A stretch of 64,000 nt of DNA from Mycolicibacterium baixiangningiae. GTDB lineage: Bacteria; Actinomycetota; Actinomycetes; Mycobacteriales; Mycobacteriaceae. The notes beneath the pieces were generated by a model. The model was not told where the DNA came from. It saw only the letters and a list, made by a program, of their open reading frames with translations, and made no database searches. Of the stretch, positions 25,092 through 35,604 are shown piece by piece (the first letter of the stretch is position 1; each line of letters starts with the position of its first letter). The position numbers were made by a program, and so were the translations under genes. The stretch covers positions 2,046,001 through 2,110,000 of the forward strand of contig NZ_CP066218.1 of NCBI RefSeq assembly GCF_016313185.1. The letters run 5' to 3'.

Positions 25092-25817
25092 GTGTCGATC
25101 TCGCGGCGTGAGGTGTTGAAAGCGGCCGCTCCCGCCGTCCTCGGCATGAGTGCCGGCCTGCACGCCGTCGCCTCGGCGCTGGCACCCCCGGCCGCGGCGG
25201 CCCCGCTCGGGGTGCTTCTCGACTATGCCGCCGGCGTGATCCGCGCGGCCGACATCCGCGCCTCCGGGGCCATCGGAGCTATCCGCTACGTCTCAGACCG
25301 CCGACCGGGCGGGGCATGGATGCTGGGTAAGCCGATCCAACTGCCCGAGGCCCGCGATCTGTACCAGAACGGCCTCAAGATCGTGTCGTGCTACCAGTTC
25401 GGGAAGGCCGACTCCGCCGATTGGCTGGCCGGGCAGAGCGCGGGGGTGGCGCACGCCAAACGAGGCTGGGAACTGCACGTGGCTGCCGGCGGTTCCTATG
25501 GATCGCCGATCTACGCATCGATCGACGACGACCCCACCTTCGAGCAGTACAAACAGCAGGTGGCGCCGTATCTGAAGGGGTGGGAGGCGGTGCTGGGCCG
25601 TCAGCGGGTGGGCGTCTACGCCAACTCGAAGACCATCGAGTGGGCCCTGCAGGACGGCATCGGCACCTACTTCTGGCAACACAACTGGGGTTCGCCGGGA
25701 CGCGTCGCACACCCTGCCGCGCACCTGCATCAGGTGGAGATCGACAAACGTCAGGTCGGCGGTGTCGGCGTCGACATCAACCACATCCTGCGGCCGCAAT
25801 TCGGTCAGTGGGATTAG
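25092..25817 (+). CDS. Tat-exported DUF1906 glycoside-hydrolase-like protein (Rv2525c type)
   Basis: 241 residues. Twin-arginine signal SRREVLKAA followed by a hydrophobic core and an Ala-rich cleavage region (about residue 38). The rest is a DUF1906 TIM-barrel-like domain related to glycoside hydrolase 25-type folds, with VLLDYAAGVIRAADIRASG, YQFGKADSADW, YASIDDDPT and a C-terminal VGVDINHI. In M. tuberculosis the Tat substrate Rv2525c sits directly before fas, as here. Function in the cell wall is inferred; catalytic activity is uncertain for this family. Confidence 0.9.
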   Translation: MSISRREVLKAAAPAVLGMSAGLHAVASALAPPAAAAPLGVLLDYAAGVIRAADIRASGAIGAIRYVSDRRPGGAWMLGKPIQLPEARDLYQNGLKIVSCYQFGKADSADWLAGQSAGVAHAKRGWELHVAAGGSYGSPIYASIDDDPTFEQYKQQVAPYLKGWEAVLGRQRVGVYANSKTIEWALQDGIGTYFWQHNWGSPGRVAHPAAHLHQVEIDKRQVGGVGVDINHILRPQFGQWD

Positions 25818-26340
25818 AGACCCTACCGATCAGTAAGTAGAAGCAGCAAACATTCGCACCCCCGGGGCGGCTCCGACTGGACAGATCGGGCGCTCCTGTC
25901 GACCCGTCACAGGGTCTGACCACGCACTTCGGAAGAATGGAAAGTTAGATAACGATTTGGTAACGATACTGCCGTGATCAGGGCAGTTGGAGCTACTCGA
26001 CCGTAACCACCTGCCAGCAGGACGTTTGTCCCGGCAGCCGGTCGCGCCCTCCGAACGGCGTGTTACCCAAGCGCGGGTTACCCGAGCGTAGAACTCGCCA
26101 GTAACCAATTCGGTCACCCGGGGGCCGCCTCCTCTTATGCCACTCTTAGTGGGGCTGGGTTGTCTCCCCGCGGATGGAACCACGGGTCCGCTCGCGACGC
26201 GACCGGCCGGATTCGACGCCGAATCGCCGTCGGCTCGCCGCAGTGCAGCGCGGGCCGCCGCCGGAGACGACCACCCGACACACCGACGTTCGCCAGCAAT
26301 ACGTGCGAGCGCCAGAGCATCACCGAGGAGATAACGACAC
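25818..26340 (+). promoter_or_regulatory. fas upstream region with repeated GTTACC/GGTAAC half-sites
   Basis: A 523-bp region with no convincing gene. It holds GGTAAC at 25959, GTAACC at 26003, GTTACC at 26062 and 26077, and GTAACC at 26101; the two at 26062 and 26077 are part of a direct repeat GTTACCC(A/G)AGCG spaced 15 bp. TAACGAT also occurs twice (25950, 25961). A regulator such as FasR is known to control fas-acpS in mycobacteria, but I cannot say these are its sites. The fas ribosome-binding site is GAGGAG at 26325-26330. Confidence 0.5.
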
Positions 26341-29300
26341 GTGACGATCTACGAGCATGACAGGGTGTCCACCGGCTGGGGCGACGAGTCCGGAGCCAAG
26401 TCCACCCATGCACTGGTGGATCGGCTGACCGCGGGCGAGCCGTTCGCGGTGGCCTTCGGTGGGCAGGGCAGCGCGTGGCTGGAGACGCTCGAGGAGCTGG
26501 TGTCCTCGACGGGCATCGAATCGGAGTTGGCCACGCTCGCAGGCGAGGCGGAACTGCTGCTGGAGCCCGTCGCCAAGGAGCTCGTGGTCGTCCGCCCGAT
26601 CGGCTTCGAACCGCTGCGCTGGGTGCGCGCGCTCGCCGCCGAGGAGCCCGTTCCGACCGCCAAGCAGCTGACCTCCGCTGCGGTGTCCGTGCCGGGCGTG
26701 CTGCTGACCCAGGTCGCCGCGGTGCGCGCGCTCGCCCGCCAGGGCATGGACCTGTTCGACACGCCGCCCGTCGCGGTGGCCGGCCACTCCCAGGGTGTCC
26801 TGGCCGTCGAGGCGCTGGCCGCCAAGGGCGCCAAGGACGTCGAGCTGCTCGCGCTGGCCCAGCTGATCGGCGCGGCGGGCACACTCGTCGCCCGTCGTCG
26901 CGGCATCACGGTCCTCGGCGATCGCCCCCCGATGGTCTCCGTCACCAACGCCGACCCCGAGCGCATCTACGAACTGCTCGAGGAGTTCTCCTCCGACGTG
27001 CGTACCGTGCTGCCCCCGGTGCTGTCGATCCGCAACGGCCGCCGCTCCGTTGTCATCACCGGCACCCCCGAGCAACTGTCGCGCTTCGAGCTGTACTGCA
27101 ACCAGATCGCGGAGAAGGAAGAGGCCGAGCGCAAGAGCAAGCTGCGCGGCGGTGCGGTCTTCGCGCCGGCATTCGACCCGGTGCAGGTCGAGGTCGGCTT
27201 CCACACCCCGCGCCTGGCCGACGGCATCGACATCGTCGGCCGGTGGGCCGAAGCCGTCGGTATCGACGTCGAGCTGGCGCGCCAGATGACCGAGGCCATC
27301 CTCGTCAGCCAGGTCGACTGGGTCGACGAGGTCACCGAGCTGCACGACGCAGGCGCGCGGTGGATCCTCGACCTCGGTCCCGGCGACATCCTCACCCGGT
27401 TGACCGCCCCGGTGATCCGCGGGCTCGGTGTGGGCATCGTGCCCGCCGCCACCCGCGGCGGCCAGCGCAACCTGTTCACCGTCGGCGCCGTCCCCGAGGT
27501 GGCCCGCCCGTGGTCGAGCTACACCCCGACCGCCGTGCAGCTGCCCGACGGCTCGGTGAAGCTGTCCACCAAGTTCACCCGCCTGACCGGCCGCTCGCCG
27601 ATCCTGCTGGCCGGGATGACCCCCACCACCGTCGACGCCAAGATCGTCGCGGCGGCGGCCAACGCCGGCCACTGGGCCGAACTCGCCGGTGGCGGCCAGG
27701 TCACCGAAGAGATCTTCGACGACCGCATCGCAGAGCTCACCACGCTGCTCGAACCCGGCCGTGCCATCCAGTTCAACTCGCTGTTCCTCGACCCGTACCT
27801 GTGGAAGCTGCAGCTGGGCGGAAAGCGGCTGGTGCAGAAGGCCCGCCAGTCCGGCGCCCCCATCGACGGCGTCGTGGTCACCGCGGGGATTCCCGACCTC
27901 GAAGAGGCCGTCGACCTGATCGACGAGCTCAACGGCATCGGCATCAGCCACGTGGTGTTCAAGCCCGGCACCGTCGAGCAGATCCGGTCGGTCATCCGGA
28001 TCGCCGCCGAGGCGCCCACCAAACCGGTCATCGTCCACATCGAGGGCGGCCGAGCCGGTGGCCACCACTCGTGGGAGGACCTCGACGACCTGCTGCTGAC
28101 CACCTACTCAGAGCTTCGGTCGCGCTCCAACATCACCATCTGCGTCGGCGGCGGGATCGGCACGCCAGAACGTGCCGCGGAGTACCTCAGCGGCCGGTGG
28201 TCGCAGGTCTACGGCTTCCCCGTGATGCCGGTCGACGGCATCCTCGTCGGCACCGCGGCGATGGCCGCGCTCGAGGCCACCACCTCACCGGCCGTCAAGC
28301 AGCTGCTGGTAGACACCCAGGGCACCGATCAGTGGGTCGGGGCGGGCAAGGCCCAGGGCGGCATGGCCTCCGGGCGCAGCCAGCTCGGCGCCGACATCCA
28401 CGAGATCGACAACGCCGCGTCGCGCTGCGGCCGGCTGCTCGACGACGTCGCCGGTGACGCCGACGCCGTGGCGGCGCGCCGCGACGAGATCATCGCCGCG
28501 ATGGCCGCGACGGCCAAGCCGTACTTCGGTGACGTCGAAGACATGACGTACCTGCAGTGGCTGCGCCGTTACGTCGAGCTGTCCATCGGCGACGGGGACA
28601 GCACGGCCGACACCAGCACGGGCGACTCGCCGTGGCTGGACGTCACCTGGCGTAACCGGTTCGAGCAGATGCTGCAGCGCGCTGAAGCCCGCCTGCACCC
28701 GCGGGACCACGGCCCGATCGACACGCTGTTCGCCTCCGAGGAGCTGCTGGAGGACCCGGAGGCGGCGCTCTCCGAGTTGTCGAACCGCTATCCCGACGCC
28801 GAGACCGTGAAGCTGCACCCGGCCGACGTGCCGTTCTTCGTCCAGCTGTGCAAGACGCTGGGCAAGCCGGTCAACTTCGTGCCGGTCATCGACAAGGACG
28901 TGCGCCGCTGGTGGCGCAGCGATTCGCTGTGGCAGGCCCACGACGCCCGCTACACCGCCGACCAGGTGTGCATCATTCCCGGCACCTCCGCCGTCGCGGG
29001 AATCACCCGCGTCGACGAGCCCGTCGGTGACCTCCTCGACCGGTTCGAGCAGGCCGCGGTCGACGAGGTGCTCGCGCGCAACGGCGACCCGCAGCCGGTG
29101 AGTAGCCGCCGCAAGGGCCGCGCCGACGTGGACGGACCCCTCGCGGTCCTGCTCGACGCGCCCGACGTGCTGTGGGCCGGTCGCACGGCGGTCAACCCCG
29201 TGCACCGCATCGCCGCCCCCAAGGCCTGGCAGGTGCGCGACGAGGGCCGCACCGCCACCCACGCGTCCACCGGTGCCCGGCTGGAGGTGGCCGACGAGCA

Positions 29301-32300
29301 GGTCCGGCGGGCAGGAGCGGAGCGACCCGGGGATCAGCATGTGGTGCTGAGCGTCCCGCTGTCGGGCACGTGGATCGAGATCCGCTTCACCCTCACCGAC
29401 GTCATCCGCACCGGCGGCGCGCCGCTGGTCACCACCGAAGACGCGGCCACCGCGATGCGTGCGGTGCTGGCGATCGCGGCCGGTGTCGACGGCCCCGACG
29501 CGCTCCCGCCGGTTCAGGACGGGACGGCAACCGTCACCGTCACCTGGGACCCCGAGCTGGTCGCCGACCACACCGGTGTCACGGCGACGTTCGGCGCACC
29601 CCTGGCCCCGACGCTGACGGTGGTGCCGGACGCGCTGGTCGGCCGGTGCTGGCCCGCGGTGTTCTCCGCCATCGGATCGGCTGTCACCGACAGCGGCTTC
29701 CCCGTCGTCGAGGGGTTGCTGAGCCTGGTGCACCTCGACCACGGCGCCCATCTCGTCGCGGCTCTGCCCCAGGAACGTGCCGAGCTGACCGTCACCGCGA
29801 CGGCGGGTACGGCCACCGACACCGAGGTGGGCCGCGTCGTGCCCGTGTCGGTGTCCGTCACCGGTCCGGACGGCACCGTGCTGGCCACCCTCGAGGAGCG
29901 CTTCGCGATCCGCGGCCGTACCGGCCCGGCGGAGCTGAGCGACCCCGAGCGTGCGGGCGGCGCGATCTCCGACAACGCCACCGACACCCCGCGCCGTCGC
30001 CGGCGTGACGTCACGGTCGGCGCGCCGGTCGACATGCGGCCGTTCGCCGTGGTCTCCGGCGACCACAACCCGATCCACATCGACCGCGCCGCCGCGCTGC
30101 TGGCCGGGCTCGAATCGCCGATCGTGCACGGCATGTGGCTCTCGGCCGCCGCCCAGCACGTCGTGACCGCCACCGACGGTAAAGCCGTTCCGCCGGCCCG
30201 CCTCGTCGGCTGGACTGCCCGATTCCTGGGCATGGTGCTGCCCGGCGACGAGATCGACTTCCGCGTCGACCGCGTCGGAATCGACGTCGGCGCCGAGGTG
30301 CTCGAGGTCACCGCGAAGGTCGGCACGGATCTGGTGATGTCGGCGACCGCCCGGTTGGCGGCGCCGAAAACCGTCTACGCCTTCCCCGGTCAGGGCATCC
30401 AGCACAAGGGCATGGGCATGGAGGTCCGCGCCCGCAGCAAGGCCGCCCGCAAGGTGTGGGATTCGGCCGACAAGTTCACCCGCGAGACGCTGGGTTTCTC
30501 CGTCCTGCATGTGGTGCGTGACAACCCCACCAGCCTGATCGCCTCCGGGGTGCACTATCAGCACCCCGAAGGCGTGCTGTATCTGACGCAGTTCACCCAG
30601 GTCGCGATGGCCACCGTCGCTGCGGCACAGGTCGCCGAGATGCGGGAGCAGGGTGCGTTCGTCGAGGGTGCGATCGCCTGCGGTCACTCGGTCGGCGAGT
30701 ACACCGCGCTGGCCTGTGTGTCGGGCGTCTACGAACTCGAGGCGCTGCTCGAGGTGGTGTTCCACCGCGGCAGCAAGATGCACGACATCGTCCCGCGCGA
30801 CGAGCACGGCCGGTCCAACTACCGGCTGGCCGCGATCCGGCCGAGCCAGATCGACCTCGCCGACGACGACGTCACCGCCTGGGTCGCCGAGATCGCCGAG
30901 CGCACAGGTGAATTCCTGCAGATCGTGAACTACAACCTGCGGGGCTCGCAGTATGCGATCGCCGGCACCGTGCGCGGTCTCGAGGCCCTCGAGGAGGAGG
31001 TCGAACGCCGTCGCGAGATCAGCGGCGGTAAGCGCTCGTTCATCCTCGTGCCCGGTATCGACGTGCCGTTCCACTCCTCGGTGCTGCGGGTCGGTGTGGC
31101 CGACTTCCGCCGCTCACTGGAGCGGGTCATGCCGCGCGACGCCGATCCCGAACTGCTCATCGGCAAGTACATCCCGAACCTGGTGCCGCGGCCGTTCACG
31201 CTGGACCGCGACTTCATCGAGGAGATCCGGGATCTGGTGCCGGCCGAACCGCTCGACGAGATCCTCGCCGACTACGACACCTGGCGCAACGAGAAGCCGC
31301 GCGAGCTCTGCCGAAAGGTCGTCATCGAGCTGTTGGCCTGGCAGTTCGCCAGCCCGGTGCGGTGGATCGAGACGCAGGACCTGCTGTTCATCGAGGAGGC
31401 CGCAGGCGGACTCGGTGTCGAGCGGTTCGTGGAGATCGGCGTGAAGTCGGCGCCGACGGTTGCCGGCCTGGCCACCAACACCCTCAAGCTGCCCGAGTAC
31501 TCGCACAGCAAGGTGGAGGTGCTCAACACCGAGCGCGACGCCGCGATGCTGTTCGCGACCGACACCGATCCGGAACCGGAGGCCGAGGAGTCGGAGCCGG
31601 TCACCGAGTCGGCTCCCACGACGACGGCTGCCGCGGCCACGGCTGCGCCTGCCGCTCCCGCCGCCCCGTCCGGCGGCCCGCGTCCCGACGACATCACGTT
31701 CGACGCCGCCGATGCCACCGTCGCGCTCATTGCGCTGTCGGCCAAGATGCGGCTGGACCAGATCGAGGGACTCGACTCCATCGAGACCATCACCGACGGG
31801 GCGTCGTCGCGACGCAACCAGATGCTGGTCGACCTGGGGTCGGAGCTCAACCTCGGCGCGATCGACGGTGCGGCGGAAGCCGACCTCGGTGCGCTCAAGG
31901 GTCAGGTCACCAAGCTGGCCCGCACGTACAAACCGTTCGGTCCGGTGCTCTCCGACGCGATCAACGACCAGTTGCGCACGGTGCTCGGCCCGTCCGGTAA
32001 GCGTCCGGCCTACATCGCCGAACGTGTCGGTAAGGCATGGGAACTCGGTACCGGCTGGGCCAAGCACGTGACCGTCGAGGTGGCGCTGGGTACCCGTGAG
32101 GGCAGCAGTGTCCGCGGCGGCAGCCTCGGTGGCCTGCACGACGGTGCGCTGGCCGATGCCGCGACCGTGGACAGGGTCATCGACGCCGCGGTGGCCGCGG
32201 TCGCCGCCCGCAAGGGCATCGCGGTCTCGCTGCCCTCGGCGGGCGGTGGCGGTGGCGGCGTCGTCGATTCGGCCGCGCTGAGCGAGTTCGCCGAACAGGT

Positions 32301-35300
32301 CACCGGCCCCGACGGCGTGCTGGCCTCGGCGGCCCGCCTGGTGCTGGGTCAGCTCGGTCTCGACGCGCCGGTGGCGGCGCCGGAGACGGCGACCGACGCC
32401 GAACTGATCGACCTGGTCACTGCCGAATTGGGTTCGGACTGGCCGCGCCTGGTGTCGCCGGCGTTCGACGGGCGCAAGGCCGTCGTGTTCGACGACCGGT
32501 GGGCCAGCGCGCGTGAGGATCTGGTCAAGATCTGGCTGGCTGACGAGGACGACGTCGAAGCCGACTGGCCGCGACTGTCCGAACGCTTCGAAGGCGCCGG
32601 CCATGTCGTTGCCACGCAGGCCAACTGGTGGCAGGGCAAGGCGCTCGCCGTGGGCCGCAACGTCCACGCGTCGCTGTTCGGCCGCATCGCGGCGGGTGCG
32701 GAGAACCCGGGCCGTGGTCGCTACAGCGACGAGGTGGCGGTGGTGACCGGTGCCTCGAAGGGTTCGATCGCCGCAGCCGTGGTGGGCCAGCTGCTCGACG
32801 GCGGCGCCACGGTCGTCGCGACCACCTCTCGCCTCGACGACGCCCGGTTGGCGTTCTACAAGGCGCTCTACCGCGACAACGCCCGCTTCGGCGCGAAGCT
32901 GTGGGTGGTGCCCGCGAACATGGCGTCGTACTCCGACATCGACGCGCTCGTGTCGTGGGTCGGCACCGAGCAGGTGGAAAGCCTTGGGCCGAAATCGATT
33001 CACCTCAAGGACGCACAGACCCCGACGCTGCTGTTCCCGTTCGCCGCACCGCGCGTGGCCGGCGACATGTCCGAGGTCGGCTCGCGCTCCGAGATGGAGA
33101 TGAAGGTGCTGCTGTGGGCCGTGCAACGGCTCATCGGCGGGCTGTCGTCCATCGGCGCGGAGCGCGACATCGCCTCGCGGCTACACGTCGTGCTGCCCGG
33201 TTCCCCGAACCGCGGCATGTTCGGCGGTGACGGCGCCTACGGCGAGGCGAAGTCGGCACTCGACGCTCTGGTGACCCGGTGGAGCGCGGAATCATCGTGG
33301 GCGCAGCGGGTTTCGCTGGCGCACGCGTTGATCGGCTGGACCAAGGGCACCGGGCTGATGGGGCACAACGACGCCATCGCCGGTGCGGTCGAGGAAGCGG
33401 GTGTGACGACGTACACCACCGCGGAGATGGCCTCCATGCTGCTGTCGCTGTGCGATATCGAGTCCAAGGTCGCCGCGGCCCGTGAGCCGATCAAGGCCGA
33501 CCTGACCGGCGGCCTCGGTGACATCGAACTCGACATGGCCGCACTCGCAGCCAAGGCCCGCGAGGATATGGCCGCCAACGCCGCCGACGAGGACGCCGAC
33601 GCACCCGTGCCGGGCACCATCGCCGCGCTGCCGTCGCCGCCCCGGGGCTTCTCGCCCGCGCCGGCGCCGGAGTGGGCCCCCCTCGACGTCGACCCCGCCG
33701 ACCTGGTGGTGATCGTCGGCGGCGCCGAACTCGGCCCGTACGGCTCGTCGCGCACCCGCTTCGAGATGGAGGTCGACCACGAACTGTCGGCCGCCGGTGT
33801 CCTCGAATTGGCTTGGACCACAGGCATGATCAAGTGGGAGGATGATCCGAAGCCCGGGTGGTACGACGCCGCAAGCGGTGATCTGGTGCCCGAGGAGGAG
33901 CTCGTCGAGCGCTACCACGACGCAGTCGTGGAGCGGTGCGGCATCCGCGAATTCGTCGACGACGGTGCGATCGACCCCGATCATTCGTCGCCGCTGCTGG
34001 TGAGCGTGTTCCTCGATAAGGACTTCAGCTTCGTGGTGTCCTCCGAGGAGGAGGCGCGCGCGTTCGTCGACTTCGATCCCGAGCACACCGTGGTGCGACC
34101 GGTCCCGGAGTCGTCGGACTGGCAGGTGATCCGCAAGGCGGGCACCGAGATCCGCGTCCCGCGTAAGACGAAGCTGTCCCGCACGGTCGGCGCGCAGATC
34201 CCCACCGGCTTCGATCCGACGGTGTGGGGCATCACGCCCGACATGGCCAACTCGATCGACCGGGTGGCGCTGTGGAACATCGTCGCGACCGTCGACGCGT
34301 TCCTGTCCGCAGGCTTCACGCCGACCGAGTTGATGCGCTGGGTGCACCCCAGCCTGGTCGCCAGCACGCAGGGCACCGGCATGGGCGGCATGACCTCGAT
34401 GCAGACGATGTATCACGGCAACCTGCTCGGCCGCAGCAAGCCCAACGACATCCTGCAGGAGGTGCTGCCGAACGTCGTTGCCGCACACGTGGTCCAGTCC
34501 TACATCGGCTCCTATGGCGCGATGATCCACCCGGTCGGCGCATGCGCCACCGCGGCGGTGTCGGTCGAGGAGGGGATGGACAAGATCCGGCTCGGCAAGG
34601 CCGAGTTCGTGGTCGCCGGCGGCTTCGACGACATGACGCTGGAAGCCGTCATCGGCTTCGGTGACATGGCGGCCACCGCCGACACCGCGATGATGCGGGC
34701 CAAGGGCATCAGCGACGGAAAGTTCTCCCGCGCCAACGACCGTCGGCGTCTCGGCTTCGTCGAGGCGCAGGGCGGCGGCACCATCCTGCTGGCCCGCGGT
34801 GACCTCGCGGTCAAGATGGGTCTGCCGGTGCTCGCCGTCGTCGGATATGCGCAGAGCTTCGCCGACGGTGTGCACACCTCGATCCCGGCTCCCGGGCTCG
34901 GTGCGCTGGGCGCCGGCCGTGGCGGCAAGGATTCGGTGCTGGCCCGTTCCCTGGCCAAGCTGGGGGTGGGTGCCGACGACATCTCGGTGATCTACAAGCA
35001 CGACACGTCGACACTGGCCAACGACCCCAACGAGACCGAACTGCACGAGCGGCTCGCCGATTCGATGGGCCGGTCCGAGGGTGCGCCGATGTTCATCGTC
35101 AGCCAGAAGACCCTGACCGGCCACTCCAAGGGCGGCGCCGCGGTCTTCCAGATGATGGGCCTGTGCCAGGTGCTGCGCGACGGGGTCATCCCGCCCAACC
35201 GCAGCCTCGACTGTGTCGACGACGAGATGGCCACTTCCGGGCACTTCGTCTGGCCGCGGGAGACCCTGCGGATGGGCGAGAAGTTCCCGCTCAAGGCCGG

Positions 35301-35595
35301 TCTGGTGACCAGCCTCGGGTTCGGTCACGTCTCCGGGCTGATCGCACTGGTGCATCCGGCGGCGTTCCTCGCGACGCTCGACGCCGAGCAGCGCGACGAT
35401 TACCAACGCCGGGCCGAGCAGCGCACGCTGGCCGGTCAACGGCGGCTGGCGTCGGCGATCGCCGGTGGGCGGCCTATGTACGAGCGGCCCGACGGCCGCC
35501 GGTTCAGCCCCGACGCGCCGGAGAAGCGCCAGGAGGCGGCGATGCTGCTCGACGCGTCGTCGAGGCTTGGCGACGGTGACGTGTACGTCCGTTAG
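26341..35595 (+). CDS. fas: Type I fatty acid synthase (FAS-I)
   Basis: 3084 residues, GTG start. A single chain carrying all FAS-I domains in the mycobacterial order: acetyltransferase (GHSQG, Ser150), enoyl reductase (GMTPTTVDAK near 426, GGGQ), dehydratase (GDHNPIHID near 1240), malonyl/palmitoyl transferase (GHSVGEY, Ser1450), acyl carrier region (DGASSRRNQ near 1820), ketoreductase (VTGASKG near 2135) and ketosynthase (nucleophile Cys2735 in GACATAAVS; His in YKHDTSTL and TGHSKGG). Makes C16-C26 acyl-CoAs that feed membrane lipids and the FAS-II/mycolate path. Long antisense open frames across it are codon-bias artefacts. AcpS follows 9 bp later and would install the phosphopantetheine arm. 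Confidence 0.98.
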   Translation: MTIYEHDRVSTGWGDESGAKSTHALVDRLTAGEPFAVAFGGQGSAWLETLEELVSSTGIESELATLAGEAELLLEPVAKELVVVRPIGFEPLRWVRALAAEEPVPTAKQLTSAAVSVPGVLLTQVAAVRALARQGMDLFDTPPVAVAGHSQGVLAVEALAAKGAKDVELLALAQLIGAAGTLVARRRGITVLGDRPPMVSVTNADPERIYELLEEFSSDVRTVLPPVLSIRNGRRSVVITGTPEQLSRFELYCNQIAEKEEAERKSKLRGGAVFAPAFDPVQVEVGFHTPRLADGIDIVGRWAEAVGIDVELARQMTEAILVSQVDWVDEVTELHDAGARWILDLGPGDILTRLTAPVIRGLGVGIVPAATRGGQRNLFTVGAVPEVARPWSSYTPTAVQLPDGSVKLSTKFTRLTGRSPILLAGMTPTTVDAKIVAAAANAGHWAELAGGGQVTEEIFDDRIAELTTLLEPGRAIQFNSLFLDPYLWKLQLGGKRLVQKARQSGAPIDGVVVTAGIPDLEEAVDLIDELNGIGISHVVFKPGTVEQIRSVIRIAAEAPTKPVIVHIEGGRAGGHHSWEDLDDLLLTTYSELRSRSNITICVGGGIGTPERAAEYLSGRWSQVYGFPVMPVDGILVGTAAMAALEATTSPAVKQLLVDTQGTDQWVGAGKAQGGMASGRSQLGADIHEIDNAASRCGRLLDDVAGDADAVAARRDEIIAAMAATAKPYFGDVEDMTYLQWLRRYVELSIGDGDSTADTSTGDSPWLDVTWRNRFEQMLQRAEARLHPRDHGPIDTLFASEELLEDPEAALSELSNRYPDAETVKLHPADVPFFVQLCKTLGKPVNFVPVIDKDVRRWWRSDSLWQAHDARYTADQVCIIPGTSAVAGITRVDEPVGDLLDRFEQAAVDEVLARNGDPQPVSSRRKGRADVDGPLAVLLDAPDVLWAGRTAVNPVHRIAAPKAWQVRDEGRTATHASTGARLEVADEQVRRAGAERPGDQHVVLSVPLSGTWIEIRFTLTDVIRTGGAPLVTTEDAATAMRAVLAIAAGVDGPDALPPVQDGTATVTVTWDPELVADHTGVTATFGAPLAPTLTVVPDALVGRCWPAVFSAIGSAVTDSGFPVVEGLLSLVHLDHGAHLVAALPQERAELTVTATAGTATDTEVGRVVPVSVSVTGPDGTVLATLEERFAIRGRTGPAELSDPERAGGAISDNATDTPRRRRRDVTVGAPVDMRPFAVVSGDHNPIHIDRAAALLAGLESPIVHGMWLSAAAQHVVTATDGKAVPPARLVGWTARFLGMVLPGDEIDFRVDRVGIDVGAEVLEVTAKVGTDLVMSATARLAAPKTVYAFPGQGIQHKGMGMEVRARSKAARKVWDSADKFTRETLGFSVLHVVRDNPTSLIASGVHYQHPEGVLYLTQFTQVAMATVAAAQVAEMREQGAFVEGAIACGHSVGEYTALACVSGVYELEALLEVVFHRGSKMHDIVPRDEHGRSNYRLAAIRPSQIDLADDDVTAWVAEIAERTGEFLQIVNYNLRGSQYAIAGTVRGLEALEEEVERRREISGGKRSFILVPGIDVPFHSSVLRVGVADFRRSLERVMPRDADPELLIGKYIPNLVPRPFTLDRDFIEEIRDLVPAEPLDEILADYDTWRNEKPRELCRKVVIELLAWQFASPVRWIETQDLLFIEEAAGGLGVERFVEIGVKSAPTVAGLATNTLKLPEYSHSKVEVLNTERDAAMLFATDTDPEPEAEESEPVTESAPTTTAAAATAAPAAPAAPSGGPRPDDITFDAADATVALIALSAKMRLDQIEGLDSIETITDGASSRRNQMLVDLGSELNLGAIDGAAEADLGALKGQVTKLARTYKPFGPVLSDAINDQLRTVLGPSGKRPAYIAERVGKAWELGTGWAKHVTVEVALGTREGSSVRGGSLGGLHDGALADAATVDRVIDAAVAAVAARKGIAVSLPSAGGGGGGVVDSAALSEFAEQVTGPDGVLASAARLVLGQLGLDAPVAAPETATDAELIDLVTAELGSDWPRLVSPAFDGRKAVVFDDRWASAREDLVKIWLADEDDVEADWPRLSERFEGAGHVVATQANWWQGKALAVGRNVHASLFGRIAAGAENPGRGRYSDEVAVVTGASKGSIAAAVVGQLLDGGATVVATTSRLDDARLAFYKALYRDNARFGAKLWVVPANMASYSDIDALVSWVGTEQVESLGPKSIHLKDAQTPTLLFPFAAPRVAGDMSEVGSRSEMEMKVLLWAVQRLIGGLSSIGAERDIASRLHVVLPGSPNRGMFGGDGAYGEAKSALDALVTRWSAESSWAQRVSLAHALIGWTKGTGLMGHNDAIAGAVEEAGVTTYTTAEMASMLLSLCDIESKVAAAREPIKADLTGGLGDIELDMAALAAKAREDMAANAADEDADAPVPGTIAALPSPPRGFSPAPAPEWAPLDVDPADLVVIVGGAELGPYGSSRTRFEMEVDHELSAAGVLELAWTTGMIKWEDDPKPGWYDAASGDLVPEEELVERYHDAVVERCGIREFVDDGAIDPDHSSPLLVSVFLDKDFSFVVSSEEEARAFVDFDPEHTVVRPVPESSDWQVIRKAGTEIRVPRKTKLSRTVGAQIPTGFDPTVWGITPDMANSIDRVALWNIVATVDAFLSAGFTPTELMRWVHPSLVASTQGTGMGGMTSMQTMYHGNLLGRSKPNDILQEVLPNVVAAHVVQSYIGSYGAMIHPVGACATAAVSVEEGMDKIRLGKAEFVVAGGFDDMTLEAVIGFGDMAATADTAMMRAKGISDGKFSRANDRRRLGFVEAQGGGTILLARGDLAVKMGLPVLAVVGYAQSFADGVHTSIPAPGLGALGAGRGGKDSVLARSLAKLGVGADDISVIYKHDTSTLANDPNETELHERLADSMGRSEGAPMFIVSQKTLTGHSKGGAAVFQMMGLCQVLRDGVIPPNRSLDCVDDEMATSGHFVWPRETLRMGEKFPLKAGLVTSLGFGHVSGLIALVHPAAFLATLDAEQRDDYQRRAEQRTLAGQRRLASAIAGGRPMYERPDGRRFSPDAPEKRQEAAMLLDASSRLGDGDVYVR

Positions 35596-35604
35596 GGTCA
35601 CTGC

